Shown one piece after another: positions 25,578 through 33,907 of a stretch of 64,000 nucleotides of DNA. The position numbers were made by a program, and so were the translations under genes. Source of the DNA: Bradyrhizobium sp. Rc3b. GTDB taxonomy: Bacteria > Pseudomonadota > Alphaproteobacteria > Rhizobiales > Xanthobacteraceae. Position 1 is the stretch's first letter; each line of letters starts with the position of its first letter. The notes beneath the pieces were generated by a model. It was not told the origin of the DNA and searched no databases. It was given only the letters and a program-made list of their open reading frames with translations. The stretch lies in assembly GCF_900114915.1 (NCBI RefSeq), contig NZ_FOUS01000001.1, forward strand, positions 496,001 to 560,000, given 5' to 3'.

Positions 25578-25970
25578 ATGGAGATCGATCTCCCCGAGGT
25601 GATCGCGGAAGTCAAAGCCGCGTTCGATCGCTATGAGCAGGCCCTCGTCAGCAACGATGTCGCCGTGCTCGGCGAGCTCTTCCGCAACGATCCCCGCACG
25701 CTGCGTTACGGCATCGGCGAGAATCTCTATGGTTATGAGGCGATCAGCGGTTTCCGCGCCGGCCGCTCGCCGGTCGGCCTGAACCGCCGCACCGCAAAGA
25801 CCGTCATCTCCAGCTACGGCCGCGACACGGCCGTGGCCTCCACTTTGTTCTATCGCGACACCGCGCCCGGCAAGGTCGGCCGGCAGATGCAGACCTGGAT
25901 TCGCTTCCCGGAGGGCTGGCGCGTCGTCGCTGCCCATGTCAGCATCATCGACGAGCCGAAAGAGACCTGA
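25578..25970 (+). CDS. AtzH/HpxZ-like NTF2-fold protein
   Basis: This 130-residue protein of the DUF3225 (HpxZ) type has an NTF2/SnoaL-like fold, with segments [35 protein letters not shown] and the closing [19 protein letters not shown]. The related AtzH removes ammonia from 1,3-dicarboxyurea to give allophanate; HpxZ acts in oxalurate use. The ATG at 25578 lies 1 bp after the amidase stop, so the two are translationally coupled. The gene for the next step, allophanate hydrolase, is convergent about 840 bp away. Confidence 0.83.
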   Translation: MEIDLPEVIAEVKAAFDRYEQALVSNDVAVLGELFRNDPRTLRYGIGENLYGYEAISGFRAGRSPVGLNRRTAKTVISSYGRDTAVASTLFYRDTAPGKVGRQMQTWIRFPEGWRVVAAHVSIIDEPKET

Positions 25971-25974
25971 CCGT

Positions 25975-26697
25975 ATGACGCTTGAGGATCTTCCGCAGGG
26001 AGCACTGCCGGCCGAGCCGGTGGTGCCGCGCGTCGACCGCGCCTCGCCATCGGTGCTGAAGGTCACGCGCGCAGAGGAGTTGCGGCTGCAACTCGCCGAC
26101 GAGATCGTGCGCGGCACCCTGGCCCCCGGTGCACCCTTGGACGAGACCGACATCGCGCGCCGCTTCAGCGTCTCGCGCACGCCGGTGCGCGAAGCCTTGC
26201 GTCAGCTCGTGGCCAGCGGCCTCGTCGAAGCGCGTGCCCATCGCGGCGCGGTGGTGGCGCAGCCCTCGATCGAGCGTCTGACGAGCATGTTCGAGGCGAT
26301 GGCCGAGCTCGAGGCGTTGTGCGCCGGCCTCGCCGCCGAGCGCATGTCGGCGGCCGAGCGCAATGGCCTGGAGGCCATCCACGAGGAGCTGCGGGTGCTG
26401 AGCTACACCGGCAATCCCGATCGCTTTCACGAGGTCAACGAACGCTTCCACAACGCGATCTATGCCGGTTCCCAGAACGGCTACATCGCCGAGATCACGC
26501 TGGCGACGCGGGTGCGCGTGCAGCCGTTCCGCCGCGCCCAGTTCCGCAACCTCGGCCGTCTCGCCAAATCGCAAGCCGAGCACGACCGCGTCGTCGTCGC
26601 CATCATGCGCGGCGACAAGCAGGGCGCAGCCGCCGCGATGCGTGCGCATATCGAGCTGGTGCGCGGAGAGTACGAGATGTACGCGGTGTCGGTGTAG
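25975..26697 (+). CDS. GntR-family regulator (FCD type)
   Basis: This 240-residue protein has an N-terminal winged helix (about residues 20-90: LRLQLADEIVRGTLAPG, then RRFSVSRTPVREALRQLVA) and a helical FCD ligand-binding domain (about 95-235) with metal-site residues around FHEVNERFHNAIY and AEHDRVVVAIM. It starts 5 bp after the AtzH-like stop, so it is the last gene of the transporter and ureide operon and probably controls it. Operator-like TTGTATGCAA and TTGTGTACAT sequences occur upstream of the operon and of the convergent allophanate hydrolase gene. Confidence 0.92.
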   Translation: MTLEDLPQGALPAEPVVPRVDRASPSVLKVTRAEELRLQLADEIVRGTLAPGAPLDETDIARRFSVSRTPVREALRQLVASGLVEARAHRGAVVAQPSIERLTSMFEAMAELEALCAGLAAERMSAAERNGLEAIHEELRVLSYTGNPDRFHEVNERFHNAIYAGSQNGYIAEITLATRVRVQPFRRAQFRNLGRLAKSQAEHDRVVVAIMRGDKQGAAAAMRAHIELVRGEYEMYAVSV

Positions 26698-26714
26698 CGC
26701 CGCGCGATCGGTGC

Positions 26715-26802
26715 CGTAGGGTGGTCAAAGGCGCAAAGCGCCGTGCCCACGGTTTCTCAGGAAGGTCGGGATCGTGGGCACGCTTCGCTTTGCCCACCCT
26801 AC
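26715..26802. repeat. Inverted repeat, family B copy 2
   Basis: CGTAGGGTGG is mirrored by GCCCACCCTACG, with inner GTGCCCACG and CGTGGGCACG. It sits between the convergent GntR and allophanate hydrolase genes and may terminate both. Confidence 0.8.
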
Positions 26803-26805
26803 GAC

Positions 26806-28623
26806 CTACTTTGTCGCAGCTTCCTTCATATACGCGCGCCATCCCCCATACGCGGTGATGTCGCGCGCGTCGCCCAGCACTTCGGGCTCGACGAGAAACC
26901 CTTTCACGCTGCGACCATCGGCAAGGCGCACCGTGCCGATCGCCATCGGCGAGGGAATCGCATTGACGAACTTGCCGAACGCGGACGGCGACAGCGACCA
27001 GATCTCCAGCTCGATCGAAGCGCCCTTGCCGGCTTCCACGCGCAGCATGCCGGGCTTCGGCGGCGTGGTCTTGAGCGCGTAGAGCTTGTAGTCGGGCGCG
27101 GTTCTTGTCGCCTCGATCAGGTTTGCGTCCAGCGCCTTCAATTCGCCGTTGAGCACCATGCCGGACAGATGCGCACCGACCACGGCGATGGGGATCTCGT
27201 CGCCGCTGCTTGCCGGCAGCGGCGCGAGCGGCGCCTGCGCGGTGCCCTTCGCGCCGAGGCTCAGCTTGGTATCGGCATGGAAGACGCGGCCGATGCTCGC
27301 GAGCCGCGCGTCATGTCCCGCGGGCGCCAGCAACGTGATGCCGAACGGAATGCCGTCGGCGCGCATCGATGCCGGCACGGCGAGGCCGCAGAGGTCGAGA
27401 AGATTGACGAAATTGGTATAAGTGCCGAGCCGGCTGTTGAGCTCGATCGGATTGGCCAGCACCTGCGCGGTCGTATAGGCCGTCGGCGCCGTCGGCAGCA
27501 CCAGCGCGTCGATATTGGCAACCGTGCGCTCGGCGATCTTGCGCAGGCCCTGCAAGCGATAGAGCGCCGAGAACGTCTCCGCAGCGGTGAGCCGCGCGCC
27601 GGCCGCGGTGATCTCGCGCGTCACCGGATGGATCGTATCAGGCGCGGACGCGAGCAGGTCCTTGATCACGATATAACGCTCGGCGACCCACGGGCCCTCA
27701 TAGAGCAGCCGCGCCGTCTCGTAGAACGGCTCGAGATCGAACTCGACGAGCCTGGCTCCAAGCGCAGTCCAGCGCTTCAGCGCATCGGCGTAGGCGGTTT
27801 CCGCCTTCTTGTCGCCGAAGAAGATCAGTTGTCCGTTGCGCGGCACGCCGAGGCGCAAGCCTGCCTGGAACGGCGTGAGCGCGCCCAGTGGCCGGGCGCG
27901 CGAGAACGGATCGGCCGGGTCCGGCCCCGCCATCACGGAGAGCGCGAGCGCAGCATCATCCACCGTCAAGGCGAACACCGAGATGCAGTCCAGCGTGCGG
28001 CAGGCCGGCACTAGGCCCGCGTTCGAGATCATGCCGAGGCTCGGCTTCAGCCCGACGATGTTGTTGAGCATCGCCGGCACGCGGCCGGAGCCGGCCGTGT
28101 CGGTCCCCAGCGACAGCGGCACGAGCCCCGCGCCGACCGCCACAGCGGAGCCCGAACTGGAGCCGCCGGGAATGAGATCGTCGCGGATCGAATTTTTGGG
28201 AATGCCGTAAGGCGAGCGCACGCCGACGAGGCCGGTCGCGAACTGGTCGAGATTGGTCTTGCCGATGATGATCGCGCCGGCGGCACGCAGCCGCGCCACC
28301 GCAGTCGAGTCATGCGTCGGCGTGGTGGAGAAGGCCGGGCAGGCCGCCGTGGTCGGAAAGCCCAGCGCGTCGATATTGTCCTTTACCGCAACGGGCACGC
28401 CGTAGAGTGGCAGGTTGGCGGCGTCCTTCGTAGCAAGCCTCTCGGCCTCGGCGATCGCATCCTTCTCGTCGCGCAGACTGATGAAGATGGCGGGATCGTT
28501 GTGATCGCGGATGCGCTGATAGGTCCGCGCGACCGTCTCTGCCGGCGTCAGCGCGCCCGCGCGATGCGCGGCCACAATCGCGGCGATCGTTTCAGGCTGC
28601 TCAGCCCCCATTTCAGCCCTCAT
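26806..28623 (-). CDS. atzF: Allophanate hydrolase
   Basis: This 605-residue protein has an amidase-signature domain (about residues 10-440) with Lys81 (VAVKDNIDA), the cis-Ser in GGSSSGSAVAV and nucleophile Ser179 (GTDTAGSGRVPA). A second C-terminal domain (about 470-600) ends in GGWRAYMKEA, as in allophanate hydrolases. The enzyme splits allophanate to ammonia and carbon dioxide in the cytoplasm. It lies convergent to the operon with AtzG/AtzE/AtzH-like genes, which would supply allophanate. The length matches AtzF. An alternative start at 28611 is possible. Confidence 0.92.
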   Translation of the reverse strand: MRAEMGAEQPETIAAIVAAHRAGALTPAETVARTYQRIRDHNDPAIFISLRDEKDAIAEAERLATKDAANLPLYGVPVAVKDNIDALGFPTTAACPAFSTTPTHDSTAVARLRAAGAIIIGKTNLDQFATGLVGVRSPYGIPKNSIRDDLIPGGSSSGSAVAVGAGLVPLSLGTDTAGSGRVPAMLNNIVGLKPSLGMISNAGLVPACRTLDCISVFALTVDDAALALSVMAGPDPADPFSRARPLGALTPFQAGLRLGVPRNGQLIFFGDKKAETAYADALKRWTALGARLVEFDLEPFYETARLLYEGPWVAERYIVIKDLLASAPDTIHPVTREITAAGARLTAAETFSALYRLQGLRKIAERTVANIDALVLPTAPTAYTTAQVLANPIELNSRLGTYTNFVNLLDLCGLAVPASMRADGIPFGITLLAPAGHDARLASIGRVFHADTKLSLGAKGTAQAPLAPLPASSGDEIPIAVVGAHLSGMVLNGELKALDANLIEATRTAPDYKLYALKTTPPKPGMLRVEAGKGASIELEIWSLSPSAFGKFVNAIPSPMAIGTVRLADGRSVKGFLVEPEVLGDARDITAYGGWRAYMKEAATK

Positions 28624-28676
28624 GGCGACAAAACTCCGGCAACTGCTTCATCCGGAGTGAAGCAAGCGATGTGCCA

Positions 28677-28686
28677 TTGTGTACAT
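28677..28686. promoter_or_regulatory. Possible GntR operator upstream of atzF
   Basis: TTGTGTACAT, close to TTGTNTACAA, lies 54 bp upstream of the atzF start. ATTATCCG also recurs 30 bp apart in this 190-bp gap. This is only a motif match. Confidence 0.3.
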
Positions 28687-28816
28687 TATCCGGGCAGGAA
28701 TGCTGCTGCGGATATTATCCGTGTGATCAGTGGCTTGGGGGATATTTCGACAGGCGGGCAGGCAGCGATGTCAGCGCCCTGCGATGGGCATCTGCTCAAA
28801 TCATAGGCAGTCGAGA

Positions 28817-29311
28817 TCAGGTGAAGCCAGCGAGGATCCGCAGCAGCTGCGCCCGGTTTTCCTTGCCGATCTTCTCTTCGACATGCCGCTCGTGCTCGGC
28901 CGCCAGCCGCTTGAATTTCGCCAGCGCCGTCTCGCCCTGGGTCGTCAGATGCAGCGCGTGGGAGCGACGATCCGCCTTCGATTTGACCCGCTTCACCAGC
29001 TTGCGCTGCTCGAGGCTGTCGAGCAGGTGCACCAGCCGGGCGCGCTCGATGCCGAGGCGCTTTGCCACCGCCATCTGCGACAGGCCCGGATTGGCGCCGA
29101 TCACCGTCAGCACCGAATATTGCGTCGGCCGGATGTCGACATCGCCGAGCGTCCTGATGAAGTCCTGAAAGATCCAGATCTGGAAGCGCCGCACCGCATA
29201 GCCGGCGTGCCCGACCAGTGCGTCGAGGCCGATATCGTCGGCGATATCGCGCGGCGCCGCGCCGTTGCCGGCGCGCTTGCGTGGGGAGCTCTGGGCTGCG
29301 GTGGCTGTCAA
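28817..29311 (-). CDS. MarR-family regulator, divergent from feruloyl-CoA synthase
   Basis: This protein of about 164 residues has a MarR winged helix: GYAVRRFQIWIFQDFIRTLG, YSVLTVIGANPGLSQMAVAK, the recognition helix around ERARLVHLLDSLEQRKLVKR and the wing KADRRSHALHLTTQG. The open frame extends far upstream, but a TTG at 29311 with GGAG 8 bp ahead is the best start, because the longer frame would run through the divergent promoter and into the neighbouring gene. It is a likely repressor of the feruloyl-CoA synthase gene, relieved by a hydroxycinnamoyl-CoA as in FerR/CouR-type regulators. Confidence 0.85.
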   Translation of the reverse strand: MTATAAQSSPRKRAGNGAAPRDIADDIGLDALVGHAGYAVRRFQIWIFQDFIRTLGDVDIRPTQYSVLTVIGANPGLSQMAVAKRLGIERARLVHLLDSLEQRKLVKRVKSKADRRSHALHLTTQGETALAKFKRLAAEHERHVEEKIGKENRAQLLRILAGFT

Positions 29312-29362
29312 ATCGCGTCTCCTGCCGCACCTGTTGTAGCCTCTCTGTTGCCCGGGCGAAAG

Positions 29363-29383
29363 ATTGTTGTTGACGACAACAAT
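29363..29383. promoter_or_regulatory. MarR operator between marR and the feruloyl-CoA synthase gene
   Basis: ATTGTTGT and ACAACAAT form a perfect 8-bp inverted repeat with a 5-bp centre, placed midway in the divergent promoter. TTGACG within it could be the -35 of the synthase promoter. Confidence 0.6.
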
Positions 29384-29462
29384 TGTCATGCCCAACATTA
29401 TGGCCAAAGCAGCCCGGAACGAGGCTGCGGCCGATCCGGGGGCCGGGCGGAGGAGGAAACAC

Positions 29463-31313
29463 ATGACAGTCGCGCCACACGGCGACGCTGCAAGCCTGTT
29501 CGCAACACCCAGAACCGTCGCCGAGCATCGCGCCGACGGCAGCATCGTGCTGCGCTCGCCCGAACCGTTGCGCGATGGCGCGCGCTGTGTCGGCGACTGG
29601 CTGGAGCAATGGGCGCGGCAAACGCCTGACACGATCTTCCTTGCCGAGCGCGGCCACGTCGATGCACCCTGGACCAACGTCACCTATGCGCAGGCGCTGC
29701 GCCAGGTGCGTGCGGCGGCGTCCTGGATTCTGGCGCAGGGCCCCAGCGCCGAACGCCCGCTCGCGATCCTCTCCGACAACAGCATCGACCACGCGCTGCT
29801 TGCGTTGGCCGCCCAGCATGTCGGCGTGCCCTCGGCCGCGATTTCGCCGGCCTACTCGTTGATGTCGAAAGACTTTGACAAGCTCAAGAGCATGATCGCG
29901 CTGCTCGAGCCGGGCGCGATCTATGTCTCCGCCACGAAACCATTTGCGGCAGCGCTGGCGGCGATCAAACCGCTGCACAAGGCGCAGATCATCAGCGGGA
30001 ACGCTGACGATGTCGATGCGCTCGCGTTCCACACCATCGCCGCGACGCCCGAAACGCCCGACGTCGCAACGGCGTTCGCCGCGGTGACGCCCGATACGAT
30101 CGCAAAACTCCTGTTCACCTCGGGGTCAACAGGTGCGCCCAAGGCCGTCATCAACACCCAGCGCATGCTGACCTCGAGCCAGCAGGCCAAGGCGCAGACC
30201 TGGACCTTCCTCGAACAAAGCCGCGGCGACCTCGTCATCCTCGACTGGCTGCCCTGGAGCCACACTTTCGGCGCCAACCACAATTTCAATCTCGTGCTGC
30301 GCAATGGCGGCTCGCTCTATATCGACGGCGGCAAGCCGGCGCCGGGGCTGTTTGCGACGTCGCTCGCCAATCTGAAAAGCGTGATGCCGACGGTCTATTT
30401 CAACGTGCCGCGCGGCTTCGACATGCTGATCGCGGCACTGCGCGGCGACGAGGAATTGCGCCGCCGCTTCTTCAGCGAGGTGAAGTTCGCCTTCTATGCG
30501 GGCGCGGCACTGCCGCAGAATCTCTGGGATGCGCTCGAAGACCTCTCGATCAAGACCGTCGGCCGCGCGATGCCGATGGTTTCGGCCTGGGGCTCGACCG
30601 AGACGTCGCCGCTCGCGGCCGACTGCCATTTCCTCGCGGAGCGCTCCGGCAATATCGGTGTCCCCATTCCCGGCACCGAGTTGAAGCTCGTCCCCTCCGG
30701 CGACAAGCTGGAGGTGCGGGTGCGCGGTCCCAACGTCACGCCGGGCTATTGGAAGGCGCCGGAGCTGACGAAGCAGGCCTTTGATGAAGAGGGTTTTTAT
30801 CTCATCGGCGATGCGGTGAAGCTTGCCGATCACGCGCGGCCGGAGCGCGGACTGTTCTTCGACGGCCGCGTCGCCGAGGATTTCAAGCTCAATTCCGGCA
30901 CCTGGGTCAGCGTCGGCACACTGCGTGTCGCCGGCATCGCCGCGCTGGCACCGCTGGCGCAGGACATCGTCGTCGCAGGTCATGGCGGCGACGAGGTGCG
31001 CTTTCTGGTGTTCCCGAACATCGCGGCCTGCCGTGCCCATGCCGGCTTGGGCGAGACGGCGGATCTGCACGAGGTGCTCGCGCATGACAAGGTCAGGAGC
31101 GCGATCGCACACGGCCTGGCGAAACTCAGGCAGCAGGGCCCCAACTCCTCCGGCCACGCCACGCGCGCGCTGCTTCTCGCCGAACCGCCATCGGTCGATG
31201 GCGGCGAGATCACCGACAAGGGCTACATCAACCAGCGCGCTGCGCTGACGCGCCGCGCCGATGCCGTGGCGCGGTTGAATGATGATGCGTCGGCGGAGTG
31301 GATCGGGCTGTAG
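29463..31313 (+). CDS. fcs: Feruloyl-CoA synthase (AMP-forming)
   Basis: This 616-residue acyl-adenylate-forming ligase has the P-loop-like motif LLFTSGSTGAPKAVI, the A5-like segment PMVSAWGSTETSPLA and the hinge region near GLFFDGRVAEDFKLNSG. That last segment is typical of the feruloyl-CoA synthase group rather than fatty-acid ligases. It activates ferulate, coumarate or caffeate with CoA and ATP. ATG 29463 follows GGAGGAGGAAAC, ruling out the longer frame. It is divergent from a MarR regulator with a palindromic operator between them. No enoyl-CoA hydratase/aldolase gene is adjacent, so the next step lies elsewhere. Confidence 0.87.
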   Translation: MTVAPHGDAASLFATPRTVAEHRADGSIVLRSPEPLRDGARCVGDWLEQWARQTPDTIFLAERGHVDAPWTNVTYAQALRQVRAAASWILAQGPSAERPLAILSDNSIDHALLALAAQHVGVPSAAISPAYSLMSKDFDKLKSMIALLEPGAIYVSATKPFAAALAAIKPLHKAQIISGNADDVDALAFHTIAATPETPDVATAFAAVTPDTIAKLLFTSGSTGAPKAVINTQRMLTSSQQAKAQTWTFLEQSRGDLVILDWLPWSHTFGANHNFNLVLRNGGSLYIDGGKPAPGLFATSLANLKSVMPTVYFNVPRGFDMLIAALRGDEELRRRFFSEVKFAFYAGAALPQNLWDALEDLSIKTVGRAMPMVSAWGSTETSPLAADCHFLAERSGNIGVPIPGTELKLVPSGDKLEVRVRGPNVTPGYWKAPELTKQAFDEEGFYLIGDAVKLADHARPERGLFFDGRVAEDFKLNSGTWVSVGTLRVAGIAALAPLAQDIVVAGHGGDEVRFLVFPNIAACRAHAGLGETADLHEVLAHDKVRSAIAHGLAKLRQQGPNSSGHATRALLLAEPPSVDGGEITDKGYINQRAALTRRADAVARLNDDASAEWIGL

Positions 31314-31325
31314 CTGGCCGCGTTT

Positions 31326-31478
31326 CCCCTCTCCCTTGTGGGAGAGGGTGGCTCGCCGCGCAGCGGCGAGACGGGTGAGGGGTTCTCTCCGGGTCTCACA
31401 CTGCCACGTGTAGTCGCGGAGACAACCCCTCATCCCCGGCGCTTCGCGCCACCTTCTCCCACAAGCAAGGGGAGAAGG
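31326..31478. repeat. Palindromic repeat, family A copy 8
   Basis: It begins CCCCTCTCCCTTGTGGGAGA and ends CTTCTCCCACAAGCAAGGGG, with inner hairpins CTCGCCGCGCAGCGGCGAG and GGCGCTTCGCGCC. It occupies the space after the feruloyl-CoA synthase gene. Confidence 0.85.
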
Positions 31479-31538
31479 AAGCAAGCGAGACCTCTCACCC
31501 ATAGGCCAGTGACCCTGCCGCAATATATTGCTGATTCT

Positions 31539-31558
31539 TTTGTTGCCTAAGCAACTAA
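31539..31558. promoter_or_regulatory. MarR-type operator in the 31479-31706 gap
   Basis: TTTGTTGC and GCAACTAA form 8-bp inverted arms with one mismatch around CTAA. A ribosome site (GGAGG at 31616) and ATG (31626) follow on the plus strand, but no credible gene does. Confidence 0.5.
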
Positions 31559-31706
31559 TTTATGCGAACCGTTCCAGAGAGCGACGACGGCGGGAAAACC
31601 GCCGCGTCTGATCCTGGAGGAAACGATGCTCGGCCCGAACGGTGCCGTCGGCAAGCGCCGGCGCATGCCTGGACATGACGGAGGACGGTGCCGGAAGCGC
31701 GCCCCG

Positions 31707-32213
31707 TCAGGTCTCGGTGCCGCCGGTGACCGCGCCGAGATTCTCGTGCAGCCGGCGGAGCAGGCCGATCAGCACCTCGCGCTCGTCCTTGTTGAGGCAG
31801 GACAACAGTCGCCGCTCGCGTTCGAGCGCGGCGGCGATCACCTTGTCATGGGTGGCGCGGCCCCTCGCCGTCAGGGAAATCGAATGGGTGCGGCCGTCGT
31901 TCGGGTCGGTGCGGATCGAGATCAGCCCGCGCTTCTCGAGGCCCGCCAGCGTCCGGCTCACGGGCCCCTTGTCGAAGCCGATGACGTGACAGATGCGCGA
32001 GGCCGGAATGCCGGGCTCGATCGCCAGCAGCGACATGACCCGCCATTCCGTGACGTTGACGCCGAACTCGCGCTGATAGAATGCGGTCGCGCTATTCGAG
32101 AGCTTGTTGGCGATGAAGGTGACGAAGGCCGGGACGTAGCGCTCGAGATCGAGCGTCGGTCCGGCCTCTGCGGGCGCAGGCTTGTGGCGGGGTCTGGTCG
32201 AAGGCGCAGGCAT
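31707..32213 (-). CDS. MarR-family regulator, divergent from CYP199A
   Basis: This 168-residue protein has the MarR fold: FVTFIANKLSNSATAFYQRE, EWRVMSLLAIEPGIPASRIC, the recognition helix FDKGPVSRTLAGLEKRGLIS and the wing DPNDGRTHSISLTARG. It is transcribed away from the P450 gene across about 80 bp and is a candidate regulator of aromatic-acid oxidation. An operator-like inverted repeat lies beyond its 3' end (31539-31558), next to what looks like an orphan translation start. Confidence 0.9.
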   Translation of the reverse strand: MPAPSTRPRHKPAPAEAGPTLDLERYVPAFVTFIANKLSNSATAFYQREFGVNVTEWRVMSLLAIEPGIPASRICHVIGFDKGPVSRTLAGLEKRGLISIRTDPNDGRTHSISLTARGRATHDKVIAAALERERRLLSCLNKDEREVLIGLLRRLHENLGAVTGGTET

Positions 32214-32296
32214 GTCGGCGTTCTGTCTCGCGGTGAGGCCACCGACCTAAAGGCATGCGCCGCGCTTTCACAAGATCAAAATGAGGGAGGTCTCCC

Positions 32297-33517
32297 ATGA
32301 CCGCATCCGGCAGCCCTGCATCGACAGGCTCTGCGGCCGTCCCGCATCTCGACATCGATCCCTTCGACATGAATTTTTTCGCCGATCCTTATCCGACGCA
32401 TCAGCGGCTGCGGGAGGCCGGACCGGTGGTCTATCTCGACAAGTGGAACGTCTATGGCGTGGCGCGCTATGCCGAGGTCCATGCGGTACTGAACGATCCC
32501 GCGACCTTCTGCTCCAGCCGCGGCGTCGGCCTGTCCGACTTCAAGAAAGAGACGCCGTGGCGGCCGCCGAGCCTGATCCTCGAGGCCGATCCGCCTGCGC
32601 ACACCCGCACCCGCGCCGTGCTGTCGAAGGTGCTGTCGCCGACCGTGATGAAGCAGGTGCGCGATCGCTTTGCCGCCGCGGCGGAGGAGCGCGTGAACGC
32701 ACTGCTGGACAAGCGCAGCTTCGATGCGATCACCGATCTCGCCGAGGCCTATCCGCTCTCGATCTTTCCGGATGCGCTGGGCCTGAAGGCGGAGGGGCGC
32801 GAGCATCTGATCCCCTACGCGAGCGTCGTGTTCAACGCGTTCGGCCCGCCCAACCAGTTGCGCCAGGAGGCGATCGCGCGCTCGACGCCGCACCAGGCCT
32901 ATGTTGCCGAGCAATGCCAGCGCGACAACCTCGCGCCCGGCGGCTTCGGTGCTTGTATCCACGCCCGCGTCGACGCCGGCGAGATCACCGCGACCGAGGC
33001 ACCACTGCTGGTGCGTTCGCTGCTGTCGGCCGGTCTCGACACCACCGTCAACGGCATCGGTGCCGCCGTCTATTGCCTCGCGCGCTTCCCCGACCAGTGG
33101 CAGCGCCTGCGCGCTGATCTGACGCTGGCGCGCAACGCCTTCGAGGAGGCCGTGCGGTTCGAAAGCCCGGTGCAGACCTTCTTCCGCACCACCACGCGGG
33201 AGGTCGAGCTCTCAGGCGCGACGATCGGCGAGGGCGAGAAAGTGCTGATGTTTCTCGCCGCCGCCAATCGCGATCCCAGACGCTGGGACGAGCCTGATAG
33301 TTACGACATCACCCGCCGCACTTCCGGTCATGTCGGCTTCGGCTCGGGCATCCATATGTGCGTCGGCCAGCTCGTCGCCCGCCTCGAAGGTGAGGTGATG
33401 CTGACGGCGCTGGCCCGGCGCATCGCGAAGATCGAGATCACGGGCGAGCCGAAGCGCCGCTTCAACAACACGCTGCGCGGGCTCGATAGCCTGCCCGTCA
33501 CCATCACCCCGGCCTGA
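32297..33517 (+). CDS. Cytochrome P450, CYP199A type (para-substituted benzoate oxidation)
   Basis: This 406-residue class I P450 has the heme loop FGSGIHMCVGQ with ligand Cys355, the I-helix LLSAGLDTTVNG with the Asp248-Thr249 pair, and the K-helix EEAVRFES. Long stretches, such as GPVVYLDKWNVYGVARYAEV and FCSSRGVGLSDFKKE, match what I recall of CYP199A2/A4 from Rhodopseudomonas palustris, which demethylate 4-methoxybenzoate and oxidise other para-substituted benzoates. AGGGAGG precedes the ATG. The ferredoxin gene follows at once and a binding protein follows that. The reductase partner is not in this operon. Confidence 0.93.
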   Translation: MTASGSPASTGSAAVPHLDIDPFDMNFFADPYPTHQRLREAGPVVYLDKWNVYGVARYAEVHAVLNDPATFCSSRGVGLSDFKKETPWRPPSLILEADPPAHTRTRAVLSKVLSPTVMKQVRDRFAAAAEERVNALLDKRSFDAITDLAEAYPLSIFPDALGLKAEGREHLIPYASVVFNAFGPPNQLRQEAIARSTPHQAYVAEQCQRDNLAPGGFGACIHARVDAGEITATEAPLLVRSLLSAGLDTTVNGIGAAVYCLARFPDQWQRLRADLTLARNAFEEAVRFESPVQTFFRTTTREVELSGATIGEGEKVLMFLAAANRDPRRWDEPDSYDITRRTSGHVGFGSGIHMCVGQLVARLEGEVMLTALARRIAKIEITGEPKRRFNNTLRGLDSLPVTITPA

Positions 33518-33529
33518 CCAGGAGCTTTG

Positions 33530-33853
33530 ATGCCCGCCATCACTTTCATCCATCCCGACGGCAAGTCCGAGCGCGTCGAGACCGCGGACGGCGAGAGCGC
33601 TATGCAGGCGGCGACTCGACTCGGCCTCGACGGCATTCTGGCCGAGTGCGGCGGCAACGCCATGTGCGCGACCTGCCATGTCTATGTCGACGAGAGCTGG
33701 CTCGCGCGTCTGCCCGGCATGGCCGACGATGAGGATGCGCTGCTCGACGGCACTGCGAGCGAGCGGCTGCCCAACAGCCGGCTGTCATGCCAGATCAAGA
33801 TCACGCCGGGGCTCGACGGGCTCGTGGTGAAGCTGCCGGAGCGGCAGGTCTGA
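33530..33853 (+). CDS. [2Fe-2S] ferredoxin, palustrisredoxin-like partner of CYP199A
   Basis: This 107-residue vertebrate-type ferredoxin has its cluster cysteines at Cys40, Cys46, Cys49 and Cys87 (ECGGNAMCATCHVY and LSCQI), the usual C-x5-C-x2-C-xn-C pattern. It passes electrons to the P450 encoded 12 bp upstream. AGGAG lies before TTG 33527 and ATG 33530; the ATG is preferred. The expected FAD-dependent ferredoxin reductase is not found nearby. Confidence 0.93.
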   Translation: MPAITFIHPDGKSERVETADGESAMQAATRLGLDGILAECGGNAMCATCHVYVDESWLARLPGMADDEDALLDGTASERLPNSRLSCQIKITPGLDGLVVKLPERQV

Positions 33854-33907
33854 GTCGACGCGCCGGCAACGACCGGCGCGGCAAACCATCAAACAGGGGA
33901 GGGAACG

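Noticed and set aside
28817..29683. MarR protein extended to 288 residues
   Set aside because: The extra N-terminal part covers the divergent promoter and the start of the feruloyl-CoA synthase gene; a TTG with GGAG at 29311 fits the family length.
31626..32300. 224-codon plus-strand frame with a good ribosome site opposite the second marR gene
   Set aside because: After the first codons it is the complement of marR and shows no protein motif; only its leader is kept, as a possible relic.
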